Origin: Tetradesmus obliquus
Taxonomy: Eukaryota > Chlorophyta > Chlorophyceae > Sphaeropleales > Scenedesmaceae
Assembly (NCBI GenBank): GCA_030272155.1
Contig: CP126207.1
Coordinates: forward strand, 2,232,001 to 2,296,000
Direction of reading: 5' to 3'
Length of the DNA stretch: 64,000 nt
The position numbers and the translations under genes are program-made. Numbering within the stretch: the stretch's first letter is position 1; every line of letters begins with the position of its first letter. Positions 23,641 to 38,122 of this stretch are shown piece after piece. The notes under the pieces were generated by a model. That model ran no database searches, was not told the DNA's origin, and was given only the letters and a program-made list of their open reading frames with translations.

Positions 23641-24355
23641 CACTGGGTCTCATAAAGATTCTCGCCTCGTACATGCAGGTACATAGTCAAGATCCGTATG
23701 CATCTATTGGTGTGCTCAGATTGTGCGCAGCCTGCGTGCATGTCCAGAAAACCGAGTTTACGTATGTCCCTGGGCGCCCTAAGAAACTGCGGGGATTTGC
23801 GTGTTTTGGCCCTGCTGTGCTGCTTCGAGTGAAACATAAAAAGTATGCTTGCATCTGACAGCAGCAGCAGGGCTGACCATGCACTGTGGGCTTGTGTGTG
23901 CTTCTGTGATGGCATTACATTGCTGGTGTGCACTCGTGATGTTCGCCCTGCCTGGCTTTGCTACTTGCAAATAACGCGTTTTGTGCATCTCGATAATTTG
24001 GGTGTGACACAGTGATGCAGCGCGCTGCAGCAGCAGCCCAGCTGGCCCACCTGCTGCCTGCAACCAGCTCCTGGCCCCTTGCTGTGCTGATGTGTGCTGT
24101 TGGCAGCCTTGCCCCAAGTACCGTTTTCGTTGCTGTTCTGTGCGGAAGTTACATGTGCTGAAAAGCAGTACTTCTGGGGGGTCGACAGCAGCAGCAGCAC
24201 GCAGCACAGCAGGAGTGCATGCATTCAGCCTCTTCAGCCCTGCATTGTGTGCCTGTGGTAACCGTCCTTACACGTACGAGTTTGCGATTGATACTGTTGC
24301 AACTCAGATACTTGGCAGGCAAAAGGCCCTGTGAGAATGAATATGAGACCCAGTG
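23641..24355. mobile_element. CACTA-like element, unit 7
   Basis: Intact 715-bp copy with AGT flanks. Confidence 0.78.
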
Positions 24356-24951
24356 AGTATCGAGCCCCTGCATGGCATGGGTTTAGGGCTGTTGACGTGT
24401 GTTGCGAACCAGCAGCTCAGCCGCTGGTAATATTTGCAGTGATACAGCATCGAAGTTCGCAGTTTCTGACTACTATCACCGGATGTAAGCATCGCTGCAC
24501 GCATAGCTTTGCCGTTGCCAAGTTTGACTCGGCATGATCTTACCACCTTGCTTGCTGTAGCGCGACAGGAATCCCTGATCACAACCGCGGAAATATACTA
24601 TATGGCTTCAAATGTCGGATAGGAGCACGGCAGGAGCAGGAGGTCGGGCGAGGACGAGCAGGCATCACGCAATCGTGCAGCAGGTGAGGAGCAACAACCT
24701 GGCCAGACATCGATGTATTGCAACACGCATCCGCAGTTCAGAAGTGATATTTCAGTAGAACACACAGCGTGCTACCTAGCATGAGCATTGCAGCTGTGCA
24801 GCATGCTGGCCAGAGCAGCAGCTGCGCCCTCCTGGCAGAACTGGTCTGCTGCATTTCAGCAGCAGCCAGGCTCTACACGATTTACTTATCAGCACCAGAA
24901 CCTCCGCCAGTAACATACCATCTCTACTGTGCCATTGCCTCCTGCAGGCAC

Positions 24952-26366
24952 ATGTCAGGCATGGAGCATTGCTGCCAGGCACTCGGCAGCAGCAGCAGCG
25001 CGAGTGCCGCCAGCAGCTGTGGGTGCCAACACACCATGCCCATCAACAACCAAGACAATCACGTTGCAGCAGGTATGAAATGCATCCAGCATATGCAGTG
25101 CTGTCACTACACCACATCAGCTGTTGCAACAGCTTGCAGCAACCAAGTTGAACAGCAGCAGGCAACCCATCTGCATGAGTTGCGCAAGCAGTGCATGCAC
25201 CAACCTCTACCTCAGGCCTGGTGGGGCATACAGCCCACCACTGTTAATGATTGCCTGGTAGGTTGCTGGGAGGCTATCAATATCAGCCTGGACAGAAGCA
25301 GCTGGGTAGGCAAAGAACAATTCCACCAACTTGGCTATGCACTCCTTGTCATTGGGCTTGTTGTTCCAGCGCGCATAACGCCAGGCTGTCATTGCCTGGG
25401 TCAGGTATGCATGCACATGCTCCACTACCTTGTGCATGTCAGGACTCAGGGCTGGCAAACTCAAAAGCCTGCCTGCAGGCCAGATGCCTAGCGACGCAAG
25501 CTCAGCCTTGGTGTGGGCTGTGCTGTTGTCCTGTGACAGCAGCCAGGGCGCGTGGCGCTGCAAACCCAGGCGTTCTGAGATGGTGTCCAGGTTGAGGTTG
25601 AGGTCCCAGATGCAATCCTCATACTCATCAGCTGTCATGCCTGTTGCCTCCTCATTTGTGGTGGTCTGCAGGTACCAGCAGCAGTGCAGGCAGCAGCACA
25701 GCAGCAGCGGCACGCGGCGGCAGGCCCAGGGGGAAGTTTAGCAAGGAGGCTGAACAGCTGTATAAGCCAGAATTAAACTACATGCTGCTGAAGGACCAAG
25801 CAGCATACAGCACCCTCAAGCTTGTGTTCAAGTGCAAGTGCTGCAACAGGAAGCACACAAGGCTGCTGGCACTGCAAACAGCATCCCGTGGCCAGCAGCC
25901 ATTCGCATGCCACGTGTGCACGCGCAGGGGCAGCAAGCATGAGAGGTTGCTGTATCAATTGCTGGACCAGTCTGCAGCTGTTGACTGCTATGCTGTTGAG
26001 GCAGTTGCTATTAGCAAGAAGATACAGCTGCAGGTAGCTGGCAGCAGCAAGGGGCTGTGGCTGAACCGGCACAAGTGGGATGCCATGCTGCTGAAGCCAC
26101 ACAGCTTGCTGATTGAGGTTCAAGGGGAGCAACACATAGATACAGAGGATGGCAGGCGCAACAACCGGGGTGACACGCTGGCAATCAGGCAAGCCAAGGA
26201 TGAGGCACTGGCAACAGCAGCACTGGCCTTTGGGTTCAGTGTGCTGTGGCTTCACGCGGGTGCTGCTGATGACCCGTGCGGCCGCGCCGTGCGCTGGGCA
26301 GCAGCTCTGCAGCAGGCGGTGCAGCACGTTACTGCTGGCAGGCCCCCCAAGCTGTTCATGGCATGA
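24952..26366 (+). CDS. Nuclease, unit 8
   Basis: Exons 24952-25072 (inferred) and 25672-26366; intact. Confidence 0.6.
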
Positions 26367-27119
26367 ACTCACCCGGTAAGCACAGCCCTCCCTGTCCCAT
26401 GGCATGCCAGTTGTGCCTGTGAAGAACTTGATCCACACAGGCCCCAGCTGGTAGTTGACGCCAATGATGTACTTCAGCTTGATCGTCTTGCGGTTGCGCG
26501 TGAGCCGTGGCATGCTCCAGGCAAAGTCCTCTGCATCGCTGCTATACCAGCCCCTGGTGCAGCATTGGCTGAGGCACATCACCTTTTCATCCACATACAC
26601 CACCCAAGGCTTCTGCTCCTCAAACACCTGCAGCTTCTCACCACACGATGTCACCCTGTCCCGCTTGTGCTGCGCGTCCAGGTAGGGCCGGTTGCGCACC
26701 TTGCCATACTGGAAGTGCGGGTCAATCTGCCTCATGTGCCTGGTCAGGGTCTCGCCGGAGACGCCAGCGGCTGTGATGATGTCACGCACCACGGGGTTGG
26801 TTGTCATGAGCGCGTGTACCGACTCGTACGGCCGCGGCCTGCCTGCTGCATACCAGTTGAGGCATTCAGCATAGCATGTGTGCGTCTGAGCATCAGTCAG
26901 TTTTGGCGGACGGCCGCTGCCTGACTCAGGGACGACAATGTTGCCGTCAACATCCATGCGCGGGCCCCAAATCCGCATGTATTGCAGTGGATTAGAGGGC
27001 ACAGGCAGGCCTGCGTCCTCTAGCATGGTGCGCATGGCCGCTGTGGCTGCATTGACATTGCCCCTGTTGGCCCTGTATGCAAGGCCAGCGGCAGCCTCCA
27101 GGCCGACTGTCAAGGTCAT
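25207..27119 (-). CDS. Transposase, unit 8
   Basis: Exons 27119-26373 and 25665-25207; intact. Confidence 0.8.
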
Positions 27120-27307
27120 GTTCTGCAGTTACAGTACAAACCCTAGTCAGTGGTGAACCTTGGACATGAGCAGTAGTGACGCCGGCGGTGCTTGGTTGAG
27201 GGTGCGGCTTGGCTGTGCAGACGGCATTAGCATGCTATGTCATTGTGTAGCACTGTATTGTGAATGCAGTATTGTCTGTTGAGTAATCATGAATATTTAA
27301 TTGAAGT

Positions 27308-28022
27308 CACTGGGTCTCATAAAGATTCTCGCCTCGTACATGCAGGTACATAGTCAAGATCCGTATGCATCTATTGGTGTGCTCAGATTGTGCGCAGCCT
27401 GCGTGCATGTCCAGAAAACCGAGTTTACGTATGTCCCTGGGCGCCCTAAGAAACTGCGGGGATTTGCGTGTTTTGGCCCTGCTGTGCTGCTTCGAGTGAA
27501 ACATAAAAAGTATGCTTGCATCTGACAGCAGCAGCAGGGCTGACCATGCACTGTGGGCTTGTGTGTGCTTCTGTGATGGCATTACATTGCTGGTGTGCAC
27601 TCGTGATGTTCGCCCTGCCTGGCTTTGCTACTTGCAAATAACGCGTTTTGTGCATCTCGATAATTTGGGTGTGACACAGTGATGCAGCGCGCTGCAGCAG
27701 CAGCCCAGCTGGCCCACCTGCTGCCTGCAACCAGCTCCTGGCCCCTTGCTGTGCTGATGTGTGCTGTTGGCAGCCTTGCCCCAAGTACCGTTTTCGTTGC
27801 TGTTCTGTGCGGAAGTTACATGTGCTGAAAAGCAGTACTTCTGGGGGGTCGACAGCAGCAGCAGCACGCAGCACAGCAGGAGTGCATGCATTCAGCCTCT
27901 TCAGCCCTGCATTGTGTGCCTGTGGTAACCGTCCTTACACGTACGAGTTTGCGATTGATACTGTTGCAACTCAGATACTTGGCAGGCAAAAGGCCCTGTG
28001 AGAATGAATATGAGACCCAGTG
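27308..28022. mobile_element. CACTA-like element, unit 8
   Basis: Intact 715-bp copy with AGT flanks. Confidence 0.78.
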
Positions 28023-28618
28023 AGTATCGAGCCCCTGCATGGCATGGGTTTAGGGCTGTTGACGTGTGTTGCGAACCAGCAGCTCAGCCGCTGGTAATAT
28101 TTGCAGTGATACAGCATCGAAGTTCGCAGTTTCTGACTACTATCACCGGATGTAAGCATCGCTGCACGCATAGCTTTGCCGTTGCCAAGTTTGACTCGGC
28201 ATGATCTTACCACCTTGCTTGCTGTAGCGCGACAGGAATCCCTGATCACAACCGCGGAAATATACTATATGGCTTCAAATGTCGGATAGGAGCACGGCAG
28301 GAGCAGGAGGTCGGGCGAGGACGAGCAGGCATCACGCAATCGTGCAGCAGGTGAGGAGCAACAACCTGGCCAGACATCGATGTATTGCAACACGCATCCG
28401 CAGTTCAGAAGTGATATTTCAGTAGAACACACAGCGTGCTACCTAGCATGAGCATTGCAGCTGTGCAGCATGCTGGCCAGAGCAGCAGCTGCGCCCTCCT
28501 GGCAGAACTGGTCTGCTGCATTTCAGCAGCAGCCAGGCTCTACACGATTTACTTATCAGCACCAGAACCTCCGCCAGTAACATACCATCTCTACTGTGCC
28601 ATTGCCTCCTGCAGGCAC

Positions 28619-30033
28619 ATGTCAGGCATGGAGCATTGCTGCCAGGCACTCGGCAGCAGCAGCAGCGCGAGTGCCGCCAGCAGCTGTGGGTGCCAACACA
28701 CCATGCCCATCAACAACCAAGACAATCACGTTGCAGCAGGTATGAAATGCATCCAGCATATGCAGTGCTGTCACTACACCACATCAGCTGTTGCAACAGC
28801 TTGCAGCAACCAAGTTGAACAGCAGCAGGCAACCCATCTGCATGAGTTGCGCAAGCAGTGCATGCACCAACCTCTACCTCAGGCCTGGTGGGGCATACAG
28901 CCCACCACTGTTAATGATTGCCTGGTAGGTTGCTGGGAGGCTATCAATATCAGCCTGGACAGAAGCAGCTGGGTAGGCAAAGAACAATTCCACCAACTTG
29001 GCTATGCACTCCTTGTCATTGGGCTTGTTGTTCCAGCGCGCATAACGCCAGGCTGTCATTGCCTGGGTCAGGTATGCATGCACATGCTCCACTACCTTGT
29101 GCATGTCAGGACTCAGGGCTGGCAAACTCAAAAGCCTGCCTGCAGGCCAGATGCCTAGCGACGCAAGCTCAGCCTTGGTGTGGGCTGTGCTGTTGTCCTG
29201 TGACAGCAGCCAGGGCGCGTGGCGCTGCAAACCCAGGCGTTCTGAGATGGTGTCCAGGTTGAGGTTGAGGTCCCAGATGCAATCCTCATACTCATCAGCT
29301 GTCATGCCTGTTGCCTCCTCATTTGTGGTGGTCTGCAGGTACCAGCAGCAGTGCAGGCAGCAGCACAGCAGCAGCGGCACGCGGCGGCAGGCCCAGGGGG
29401 AAGTTTAGCAAGGAGGCTGAACAGCTGTATAAGCCAGAATTAAACTACATGCTGCTGAAGGACCAAGCAGCATACAGCACCCTCAAGCTTGTGTTCAAGT
29501 GCAAGTGCTGCAACAGGAAGCACACAAGGCTGCTGGCACTGCAAACAGCATCCCGTGGCCAGCAGCCATTCGCATGCCACGTGTGCACGCGCAGGGGCAG
29601 CAAGCATGAGAGGTTGCTGTATCAATTGCTGGACCAGTCTGCAGCTGTTGACTGCTATGCTGTTGAGGCAGTTGCTATTAGCAAGAAGATACAGCTGCAG
29701 GTAGCTGGCAGCAGCAAGGGGCTGTGGCTGAACCGGCACAAGTGGGATGCCATGCTGCTGAAGCCACACAGCTTGCTGATTGAGGTTCAAGGGGAGCAAC
29801 ACATAGATACAGAGGATGGCAGGCGCAACAACCGGGGTGACACGCTGGCAATCAGGCAAGCCAAGGATGAGGCACTGGCAACAGCAGCACTGGCCTTTGG
29901 GTTCAGTGTGCTGTGGCTTCACGCGGGTGCTGCTGATGACCCGTGCGGCCGCGCCGTGCGCTGGGCAGCAGCTCTGCAGCAGGCGGTGCAGCACGTTACT
30001 GCTGGCAGGCCCCCCAAGCTGTTCATGGCATGA
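28619..30033 (+). CDS. Nuclease, unit 9
   Basis: Exons 28619-28739 (inferred) and 29339-30033; intact. Confidence 0.6.
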
Positions 30034-30786
30034 ACTCACCCGGTAAGCACAGCCCTCCCTGTCCCATGGCATGCCAGTTGTGCCTGTGAAGAACTTGATC
30101 CACACAGGCCCCAGCTGGTAGTTGACGCCAATGATGTACTTCAGCTTGATCGTCTTGCGGTTGCGCGTGAGCCGTGGCATGCTCCAGGCAAAGTCCTCTG
30201 CATCGCTGCTATACCAGCCCCTGGTGCAGCATTGGCTGAGGCACATCACCTTTTCATCCACATACACCACCCAAGGCTTCTGCTCCTCAAACACCTGCAG
30301 CTTCTCACCACACGATGTCACCCTGTCCCGCTTGTGCTGCGCGTCCAGGTAGGGCCGGTTGCGCACCTTGCCATACTGGAAGTGCGGGTCAATCTGCCTC
30401 ATGTGCCTGGTCAGGGTCTCGCCGGAGACGCCAGCGGCTGTGATGATGTCACGCACCACGGGGTTGGTTGTCATGAGCGCGTGTACCGACTCGTACGGCC
30501 GCGGCCTGCCTGCTGCATACCAGTTGAGGCATTCAGCATAGCATGTGTGCGTCTGAGCATCAGTCAGTTTTGGCGGACGGCCGCTGCCTGACTCAGGGAC
30601 GACAATGTTGCCGTCAACATCCATGCGCGGGCCCCAAATCCGCATGTATTGCAGTGGATTAGAGGGCACAGGCAGGCCTGCGTCCTCTAGCATGGTGCGC
30701 ATGGCCGCTGTGGCTGCATTGACATTGCCCCTGTTGGCCCTGTATGCAAGGCCAGCGGCAGCCTCCAGGCCGACTGTCAAGGTCAT
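28874..30786 (-). CDS. Transposase, unit 9
   Basis: Exons 30786-30040 and 29332-28874; intact. Confidence 0.8.
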
Positions 30787-30974
30787 GTTCTGCAGTTACA
30801 GTACAAACCCTAGTCAGTGGTGAACCTTGGACATGAGCAGTAGTGACGCCGGCGGTGCTTGGTTGAGGGTGCGGCTTGGCTGTGCAGACGGCATTAGCAT
30901 GCTATGTCATTGTGTAGCACTGTATTGTGAATGCAGTATTGTCTGTTGAGTAATCATGAATATTTAATTGAAGT

Positions 30975-31689
30975 CACTGGGTCTCATAAAGATTCTCGCC
31001 TCGTACATGCAGGTACATAGTCAAGATCCGTATGCATCTATTGGTGTGCTCAGATTGTGCGCAGCCTGCGTGCATGTCCAGAAAACCGAGTTTACGTATG
31101 TCCCTGGGCGCCCTAAGAAACTGCGGGGATTTGCGTGTTTTGGCCCTGCTGTGCTGCTTCGAGTGAAACATAAAAAGTATGCTTGCATCTGACAGCAGCA
31201 GCAGGGCTGACCATGCACTGTGGGCTTGTGTGTGCTTCTGTGATGGCATTACATTGCTGGTGTGCACTCGTGATGTTCGCCCTGCCTGGCTTTGCTACTT
31301 GCAAATAACGCGTTTTGTGCATCTCGATAATTTGGGTGTGACACAGTGATGCAGCGCGCTGCAGCAGCAGCCCAGCTGGCCCACCTGCTGCCTGCAACCA
31401 GCTCCTGGCCCCTTGCTGTGCTGATGTGTGCTGTTGGCAGCCTTGCCCCAAGTACCGTTTTCGTTGCTGTTCTGTGCGGAAGTTACATGTGCTGAAAAGC
31501 AGTACTTCTGGGGGGTCGACAGCAGCAGCAGCACGCAGCACAGCAGGAGTGCATGCATTCAGCCTCTTCAGCCCTGCATTGTGTGCCTGTGGTAACCGTC
31601 CTTACACGTACGAGTTTGCGATTGATACTGTTGCAACTCAGATACTTGGCAGGCAAAAGGCCCTGTGAGAATGAATATGAGACCCAGTG
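30975..31689. mobile_element. CACTA-like element, unit 9
   Basis: Intact 715-bp copy with AGT flanks. Confidence 0.78.
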
Positions 31690-32285
31690 AGTATCGAGCC
31701 CCTGCATGGCATGGGTTTAGGGCTGTTGACGTGTGTTGCGAACCAGCAGCTCAGCCGCTGGTAATATTTGCAGTGATACAGCATCGAAGTTCGCAGTTTC
31801 TGACTACTATCACCGGATGTAAGCATCGCTGCACGCATAGCTTTGCCGTTGCCAAGTTTGACTCGGCATGATCTTACCACCTTGCTTGCTGTAGCGCGAC
31901 AGGAATCCCTGATCACAACCGCGGAAATATACTATATGGCTTCAAATGTCGGATAGGAGCACGGCAGGAGCAGGAGGTCGGGCGAGGACGAGCAGGCATC
32001 ACGCAATCGTGCAGCAGGTGAGGAGCAACAACCTGGCCAGACATCGATGTATTGCAACACGCATCCGCAGTTCAGAAGTGATATTTCAGTAGAACACACA
32101 GCGTGCTACCTAGCATGAGCATTGCAGCTGTGCAGCATGCTGGCCAGAGCAGCAGCTGCGCCCTCCTGGCAGAACTGGTCTGCTGCATTTCAGCAGCAGC
32201 CAGGCTCTACACGATTTACTTATCAGCACCAGAACCTCCGCCAGTAACATACCATCTCTACTGTGCCATTGCCTCCTGCAGGCAC

Positions 32286-33700
32286 ATGTCAGGCATGGAG
32301 CATTGCTGCCAGGCACTCGGCAGCAGCAGCAGCGCGAGTGCCGCCAGCAGCTGTGGGTGCCAACACACCATGCCCATCAACAACCAAGACAATCACGTTG
32401 CAGCAGGTATGAAATGCATCCAGCATATGCAGTGCTGTCACTACACCACATCAGCTGTTGCAACAGCTTGCAGCAACCAAGTTGAACAGCAGCAGGCAAC
32501 CCATCTGCATGAGTTGCGCAAGCAGTGCATGCACCAACCTCTACCTCAGGCCTGGTGGGGCATACAGCCCACCACTGTTAATGATTGCCTGGTAGGTTGC
32601 TGGGAGGCTATCAATATCAGCCTGGACAGAAGCAGCTGGGTAGGCAAAGAACAATTCCACCAACTTGGCTATGCACTCCTTGTCATTGGGCTTGTTGTTC
32701 CAGCGCGCATAACGCCAGGCTGTCATTGCCTGGGTCAGGTATGCATGCACATGCTCCACTACCTTGTGCATGTCAGGACTCAGGGCTGGCAAACTCAAAA
32801 GCCTGCCTGCAGGCCAGATGCCTAGCGACGCAAGCTCAGCCTTGGTGTGGGCTGTGCTGTTGTCCTGTGACAGCAGCCAGGGCGCGTGGCGCTGCAAACC
32901 CAGGCGTTCTGAGATGGTGTCCAGGTTGAGGTTGAGGTCCCAGATGCAATCCTCATACTCATCAGCTGTCATGCCTGTTGCCTCCTCATTTGTGGTGGTC
33001 TGCAGGTACCAGCAGCAGTGCAGGCAGCAGCACAGCAGCAGCGGCACGCGGCGGCAGGCCCAGGGGGAAGTTTAGCAAGGAGGCTGAACAGCTGTATAAG
33101 CCAGAATTAAACTACATGCTGCTGAAGGACCAAGCAGCATACAGCACCCTCAAGCTTGTGTTCAAGTGCAAGTGCTGCAACAGGAAGCACACAAGGCTGC
33201 TGGCACTGCAAACAGCATCCCGTGGCCAGCAGCCATTCGCATGCCACGTGTGCACGCGCAGGGGCAGCAAGCATGAGAGGTTGCTGTATCAATTGCTGGA
33301 CCAGTCTGCAGCTGTTGACTGCTATGCTGTTGAGGCAGTTGCTATTAGCAAGAAGATACAGCTGCAGGTAGCTGGCAGCAGCAAGGGGCTGTGGCTGAAC
33401 CGGCACAAGTGGGATGCCATGCTGCTGAAGCCACACAGCTTGCTGATTGAGGTTCAAGGGGAGCAACACATAGATACAGAGGATGGCAGGCGCAACAACC
33501 GGGGTGACACGCTGGCAATCAGGCAAGCCAAGGATGAGGCACTGGCAACAGCAGCACTGGCCTTTGGGTTCAGTGTGCTGTGGCTTCACGCGGGTGCTGC
33601 TGATGACCCGTGCGGCCGCGCCGTGCGCTGGGCAGCAGCTCTGCAGCAGGCGGTGCAGCACGTTACTGCTGGCAGGCCCCCCAAGCTGTTCATGGCATGA
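32286..33700 (+). CDS. Nuclease, unit 10
   Basis: Exons 32286-32406 (inferred) and 33006-33700; intact. Confidence 0.6.
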
Positions 33701-34453
33701 ACTCACCCGGTAAGCACAGCCCTCCCTGTCCCATGGCATGCCAGTTGTGCCTGTGAAGAACTTGATCCACACAGGCCCCAGCTGGTAGTTGACGCCAATG
33801 ATGTACTTCAGCTTGATCGTCTTGCGGTTGCGCGTGAGCCGTGGCATGCTCCAGGCAAAGTCCTCTGCATCGCTGCTATACCAGCCCCTGGTGCAGCATT
33901 GGCTGAGGCACATCACCTTTTCATCCACATACACCACCCAAGGCTTCTGCTCCTCAAACACCTGCAGCTTCTCACCACACGATGTCACCCTGTCCCGCTT
34001 GTGCTGCGCGTCCAGGTAGGGCCGGTTGCGCACCTTGCCATACTGGAAGTGCGGGTCAATCTGCCTCATGTGCCTGGTCAGGGTCTCGCCGGAGACGCCA
34101 GCGGCTGTGATGATGTCACGCACCACGGGGTTGGTTGTCATGAGCGCGTGTACCGACTCGTACGGCCGCGGCCTGCCTGCTGCATACCAGTTGAGGCATT
34201 CAGCATAGCATGTGTGCGTCTGAGCATCAGTCAGTTTTGGCGGACGGCCGCTGCCTGACTCAGGGACGACAATGTTGCCGTCAACATCCATGCGCGGGCC
34301 CCAAATCCGCATGTATTGCAGTGGATTAGAGGGCACAGGCAGGCCTGCGTCCTCTAGCATGGTGCGCATGGCCGCTGTGGCTGCATTGACATTGCCCCTG
34401 TTGGCCCTGTATGCAAGGCCAGCGGCAGCCTCCAGGCCGACTGTCAAGGTCAT
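32541..34453 (-). CDS. Transposase, unit 10
   Basis: Exons 34453-33707 and 32999-32541; intact. Confidence 0.8.
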
Positions 34454-34641
34454 GTTCTGCAGTTACAGTACAAACCCTAGTCAGTGGTGAACCTTGGACA
34501 TGAGCAGTAGTGACGCCGGCGGTGCTTGGTTGAGGGTGCGGCTTGGCTGTGCAGACGGCATTAGCATGCTATGTCATTGTGTAGCACTGTATTGTGAATG
34601 CAGTATTGTCTGTTGAGTAATCATGAATATTTAATTGAAGT

Positions 34642-35356
34642 CACTGGGTCTCATAAAGATTCTCGCCTCGTACATGCAGGTACATAGTCAAGATCCGTAT
34701 GCATCTATTGGTGTGCTCAGATTGTGCGCAGCCTGCGTGCATGTCCAGAAAACCGAGTTTACGTATGTCCCTGGGCGCCCTAAGAAACTGCGGGGATTTG
34801 CGTGTTTTGGCCCTGCTGTGCTGCTTCGAGTGAAACATAAAAAGTATGCTTGCATCTGACAGCAGCAGCAGGGCTGACCATGCACTGTGGGCTTGTGTGT
34901 GCTTCTGTGATGGCATTACATTGCTGGTGTGCACTCGTGATGTTCGCCCTGCCTGGCTTTGCTACTTGCAAATAACGCGTTTTGTGCATCTCGATAATTT
35001 GGGTGTGACACAGTGATGCAGCGCGCTGCAGCAGCAGCCCAGCTGGCCCACCTGCTGCCTGCAACCAGCTCCTGGCCCCTTGCTGTGCTGATGTGTGCTG
35101 TTGGCAGCCTTGCCCCAAGTACCGTTTTCGTTGCTGTTCTGTGCGGAAGTTACATGTGCTGAAAAGCAGTACTTCTGGGGGGTCGACAGCAGCAGCAGCA
35201 CGCAGCACAGCAGGAGTGCATGCATTCAGCCTCTTCAGCCCTGCATTGTGTGCCTGTGGTAACCGTCCTTACACGTACGAGTTTGCGATTGATACTGTTG
35301 CAACTCAGATACTTGGCAGGCAAAAGGCCCTGTGAGAATGAATATGAGACCCAGTG
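34642..35356. mobile_element. CACTA-like element, unit 10
   Basis: Intact 715-bp copy with AGT flanks. Confidence 0.78.
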
Positions 35357-35952
35357 AGTATCGAGCCCCTGCATGGCATGGGTTTAGGGCTGTTGACGTG
35401 TGTTGCGAACCAGCAGCTCAGCCGCTGGTAATATTTGCAGTGATACAGCATCGAAGTTCGCAGTTTCTGACTACTATCACCGGATGTAAGCATCGCTGCA
35501 CGCATAGCTTTGCCGTTGCCAAGTTTGACTCGGCATGATCTTACCACCTTGCTTGCTGTAGCGCGACAGGAATCCCTGATCACAACCGCGGAAATATACT
35601 ATATGGCTTCAAATGTCGGATAGGAGCACGGCAGGAGCAGGAGGTCGGGCGAGGACGAGCAGGCATCACGCAATCGTGCAGCAGGTGAGGAGCAACAACC
35701 TGGCCAGACATCGATGTATTGCAACACGCATCCGCAGTTCAGAAGTGATATTTCAGTAGAACACACAGCGTGCTACCTAGCATGAGCATTGCAGCTGTGC
35801 AGCATGCTGGCCAGAGCAGCAGCTGCGCCCTCCTGGCAGAACTGGTCTGCTGCATTTCAGCAGCAGCCAGGCTCTACACGATTTACTTATCAGCACCAGA
35901 ACCTCCGCCAGTAACATACCATCTCTACTGTGCCATTGCCTCCTGCAGGCAC

Positions 35953-37367
35953 ATGTCAGGCATGGAGCATTGCTGCCAGGCACTCGGCAGCAGCAGCAGC
36001 GCGAGTGCCGCCAGCAGCTGTGGGTGCCAACACACCATGCCCATCAACAACCAAGACAATCACGTTGCAGCAGGTATGAAATGCATCCAGCATATGCAGT
36101 GCTGTCACTACACCACATCAGCTGTTGCAACAGCTTGCAGCAACCAAGTTGAACAGCAGCAGGCAACCCATCTGCATGAGTTGCGCAAGCAGTGCATGCA
36201 CCAACCTCTACCTCAGGCCTGGTGGGGCATACAGCCCACCACTGTTAATGATTGCCTGGTAGGTTGCTGGGAGGCTATCAATATCAGCCTGGACAGAAGC
36301 AGCTGGGTAGGCAAAGAACAATTCCACCAACTTGGCTATGCACTCCTTGTCATTGGGCTTGTTGTTCCAGCGCGCATAACGCCAGGCTGTCATTGCCTGG
36401 GTCAGGTATGCATGCACATGCTCCACTACCTTGTGCATGTCAGGACTCAGGGCTGGCAAACTCAAAAGCCTGCCTGCAGGCCAGATGCCTAGCGACGCAA
36501 GCTCAGCCTTGGTGTGGGCTGTGCTGTTGTCCTGTGACAGCAGCCAGGGCGCGTGGCGCTGCAAACCCAGGCGTTCTGAGATGGTGTCCAGGTTGAGGTT
36601 GAGGTCCCAGATGCAATCCTCATACTCATCAGCTGTCATGCCTGTTGCCTCCTCATTTGTGGTGGTCTGCAGGTACCAGCAGCAGTGCAGGCAGCAGCAC
36701 AGCAGCAGCGGCACGCGGCGGCAGGCCCAGGGGGAAGTTTAGCAAGGAGGCTGAACAGCTGTATAAGCCAGAATTAAACTACATGCTGCTGAAGGACCAA
36801 GCAGCATACAGCACCCTCAAGCTTGTGTTCAAGTGCAAGTGCTGCAACAGGAAGCACACAAGGCTGCTGGCACTGCAAACAGCATCCCGTGGCCAGCAGC
36901 CATTCGCATGCCACGTGTGCACGCGCAGGGGCAGCAAGCATGAGAGGTTGCTGTATCAATTGCTGGACCAGTCTGCAGCTGTTGACTGCTATGCTGTTGA
37001 GGCAGTTGCTATTAGCAAGAAGATACAGCTGCAGGTAGCTGGCAGCAGCAAGGGGCTGTGGCTGAACCGGCACAAGTGGGATGCCATGCTGCTGAAGCCA
37101 CACAGCTTGCTGATTGAGGTTCAAGGGGAGCAACACATAGATACAGAGGATGGCAGGCGCAACAACCGGGGTGACACGCTGGCAATCAGGCAAGCCAAGG
37201 ATGAGGCACTGGCAACAGCAGCACTGGCCTTTGGGTTCAGTGTGCTGTGGCTTCACGCGGGTGCTGCTGATGACCCGTGCGGCCGCGCCGTGCGCTGGGC
37301 AGCAGCTCTGCAGCAGGCGGTGCAGCACGTTACTGCTGGCAGGCCCCCCAAGCTGTTCATGGCATGA
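35953..37367 (+). CDS. Nuclease, unit 11
   Basis: Exons 35953-36073 (inferred) and 36673-37367; intact, unaffected by the GT insertion in this unit. Confidence 0.6.
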
Positions 37368-38122
37368 ACTCACCCGGTAAGCACAGCCCTCCCTGTCCCA
37401 TGGCATGCCAGTTGTGCCTGTGAAGAACTTGATCCACACAGGCCCCAGCTGGTAGTTGACGCCAATGATGTACTTCAGCTTGATCGTCTTGCGGTTGCGC
37501 GTGAGCCGTGGCATGCTCCAGGCAAAGTCCTCTGCATCGCTGCTATACCAGCCCCTGGTGCAGCATTGGCTGAGGCACATCACCTTTTCATCCACATACA
37601 CCACCCAAGGCTTCTGCTCCTCAAACACCTGCAGCTTCTCACCACACGATGTCACCCTGTCCCGCTTGTGCTGCGCGTCCAGGTAGGGCCGGTTGCGCAC
37701 CTTGCCATACTGGAAGTGCGGGTCAATCTGCCTCATGTGCCTGGTCAGGGTCTCGCCGGAGACGCCAGCGGCTGTGATGATGTCACGCACCACGGGGTTG
37801 GTTGTCATGAGCGCGTGTGTACCGACTCGTACGGCCGCGGCCTGCCTGCTGCATACCAGTTGAGGCATTCAGCATAGCATGTGTGCGTCTGAGCATCAGT
37901 CAGTTTTGGCGGACGGCCGCTGCCTGACTCAGGGACGACAATGTTGCCGTCAACATCCATGCGCGGGCCCCAAATCCGCATGTATTGCAGTGGATTAGAG
38001 GGCACAGGCAGGCCTGCGTCCTCTAGCATGGTGCGCATGGCCGCTGTGGCTGCATTGACATTGCCCCTGTTGGCCCTGTATGCAAGGCCAGCGGCAGCCT
38101 CCAGGCCGACTGTCAAGGTCAT
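36208..38122 (-). pseudogene. Transposase, unit 11: frameshifted
   Basis: Exons 38122-37374 and 36666-36208. An extra GT in a short GT run (37815-37820, three repeats against two elsewhere) shifts the frame after His102, so translation from the normal start ends at 105 aa, before all three catalytic residues. The rest of the frame, from residue 103 on, remains open but has no normal start. This is the only broken transposase in the window; a sequencing error in the GT run cannot be excluded. Confidence 0.8.
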
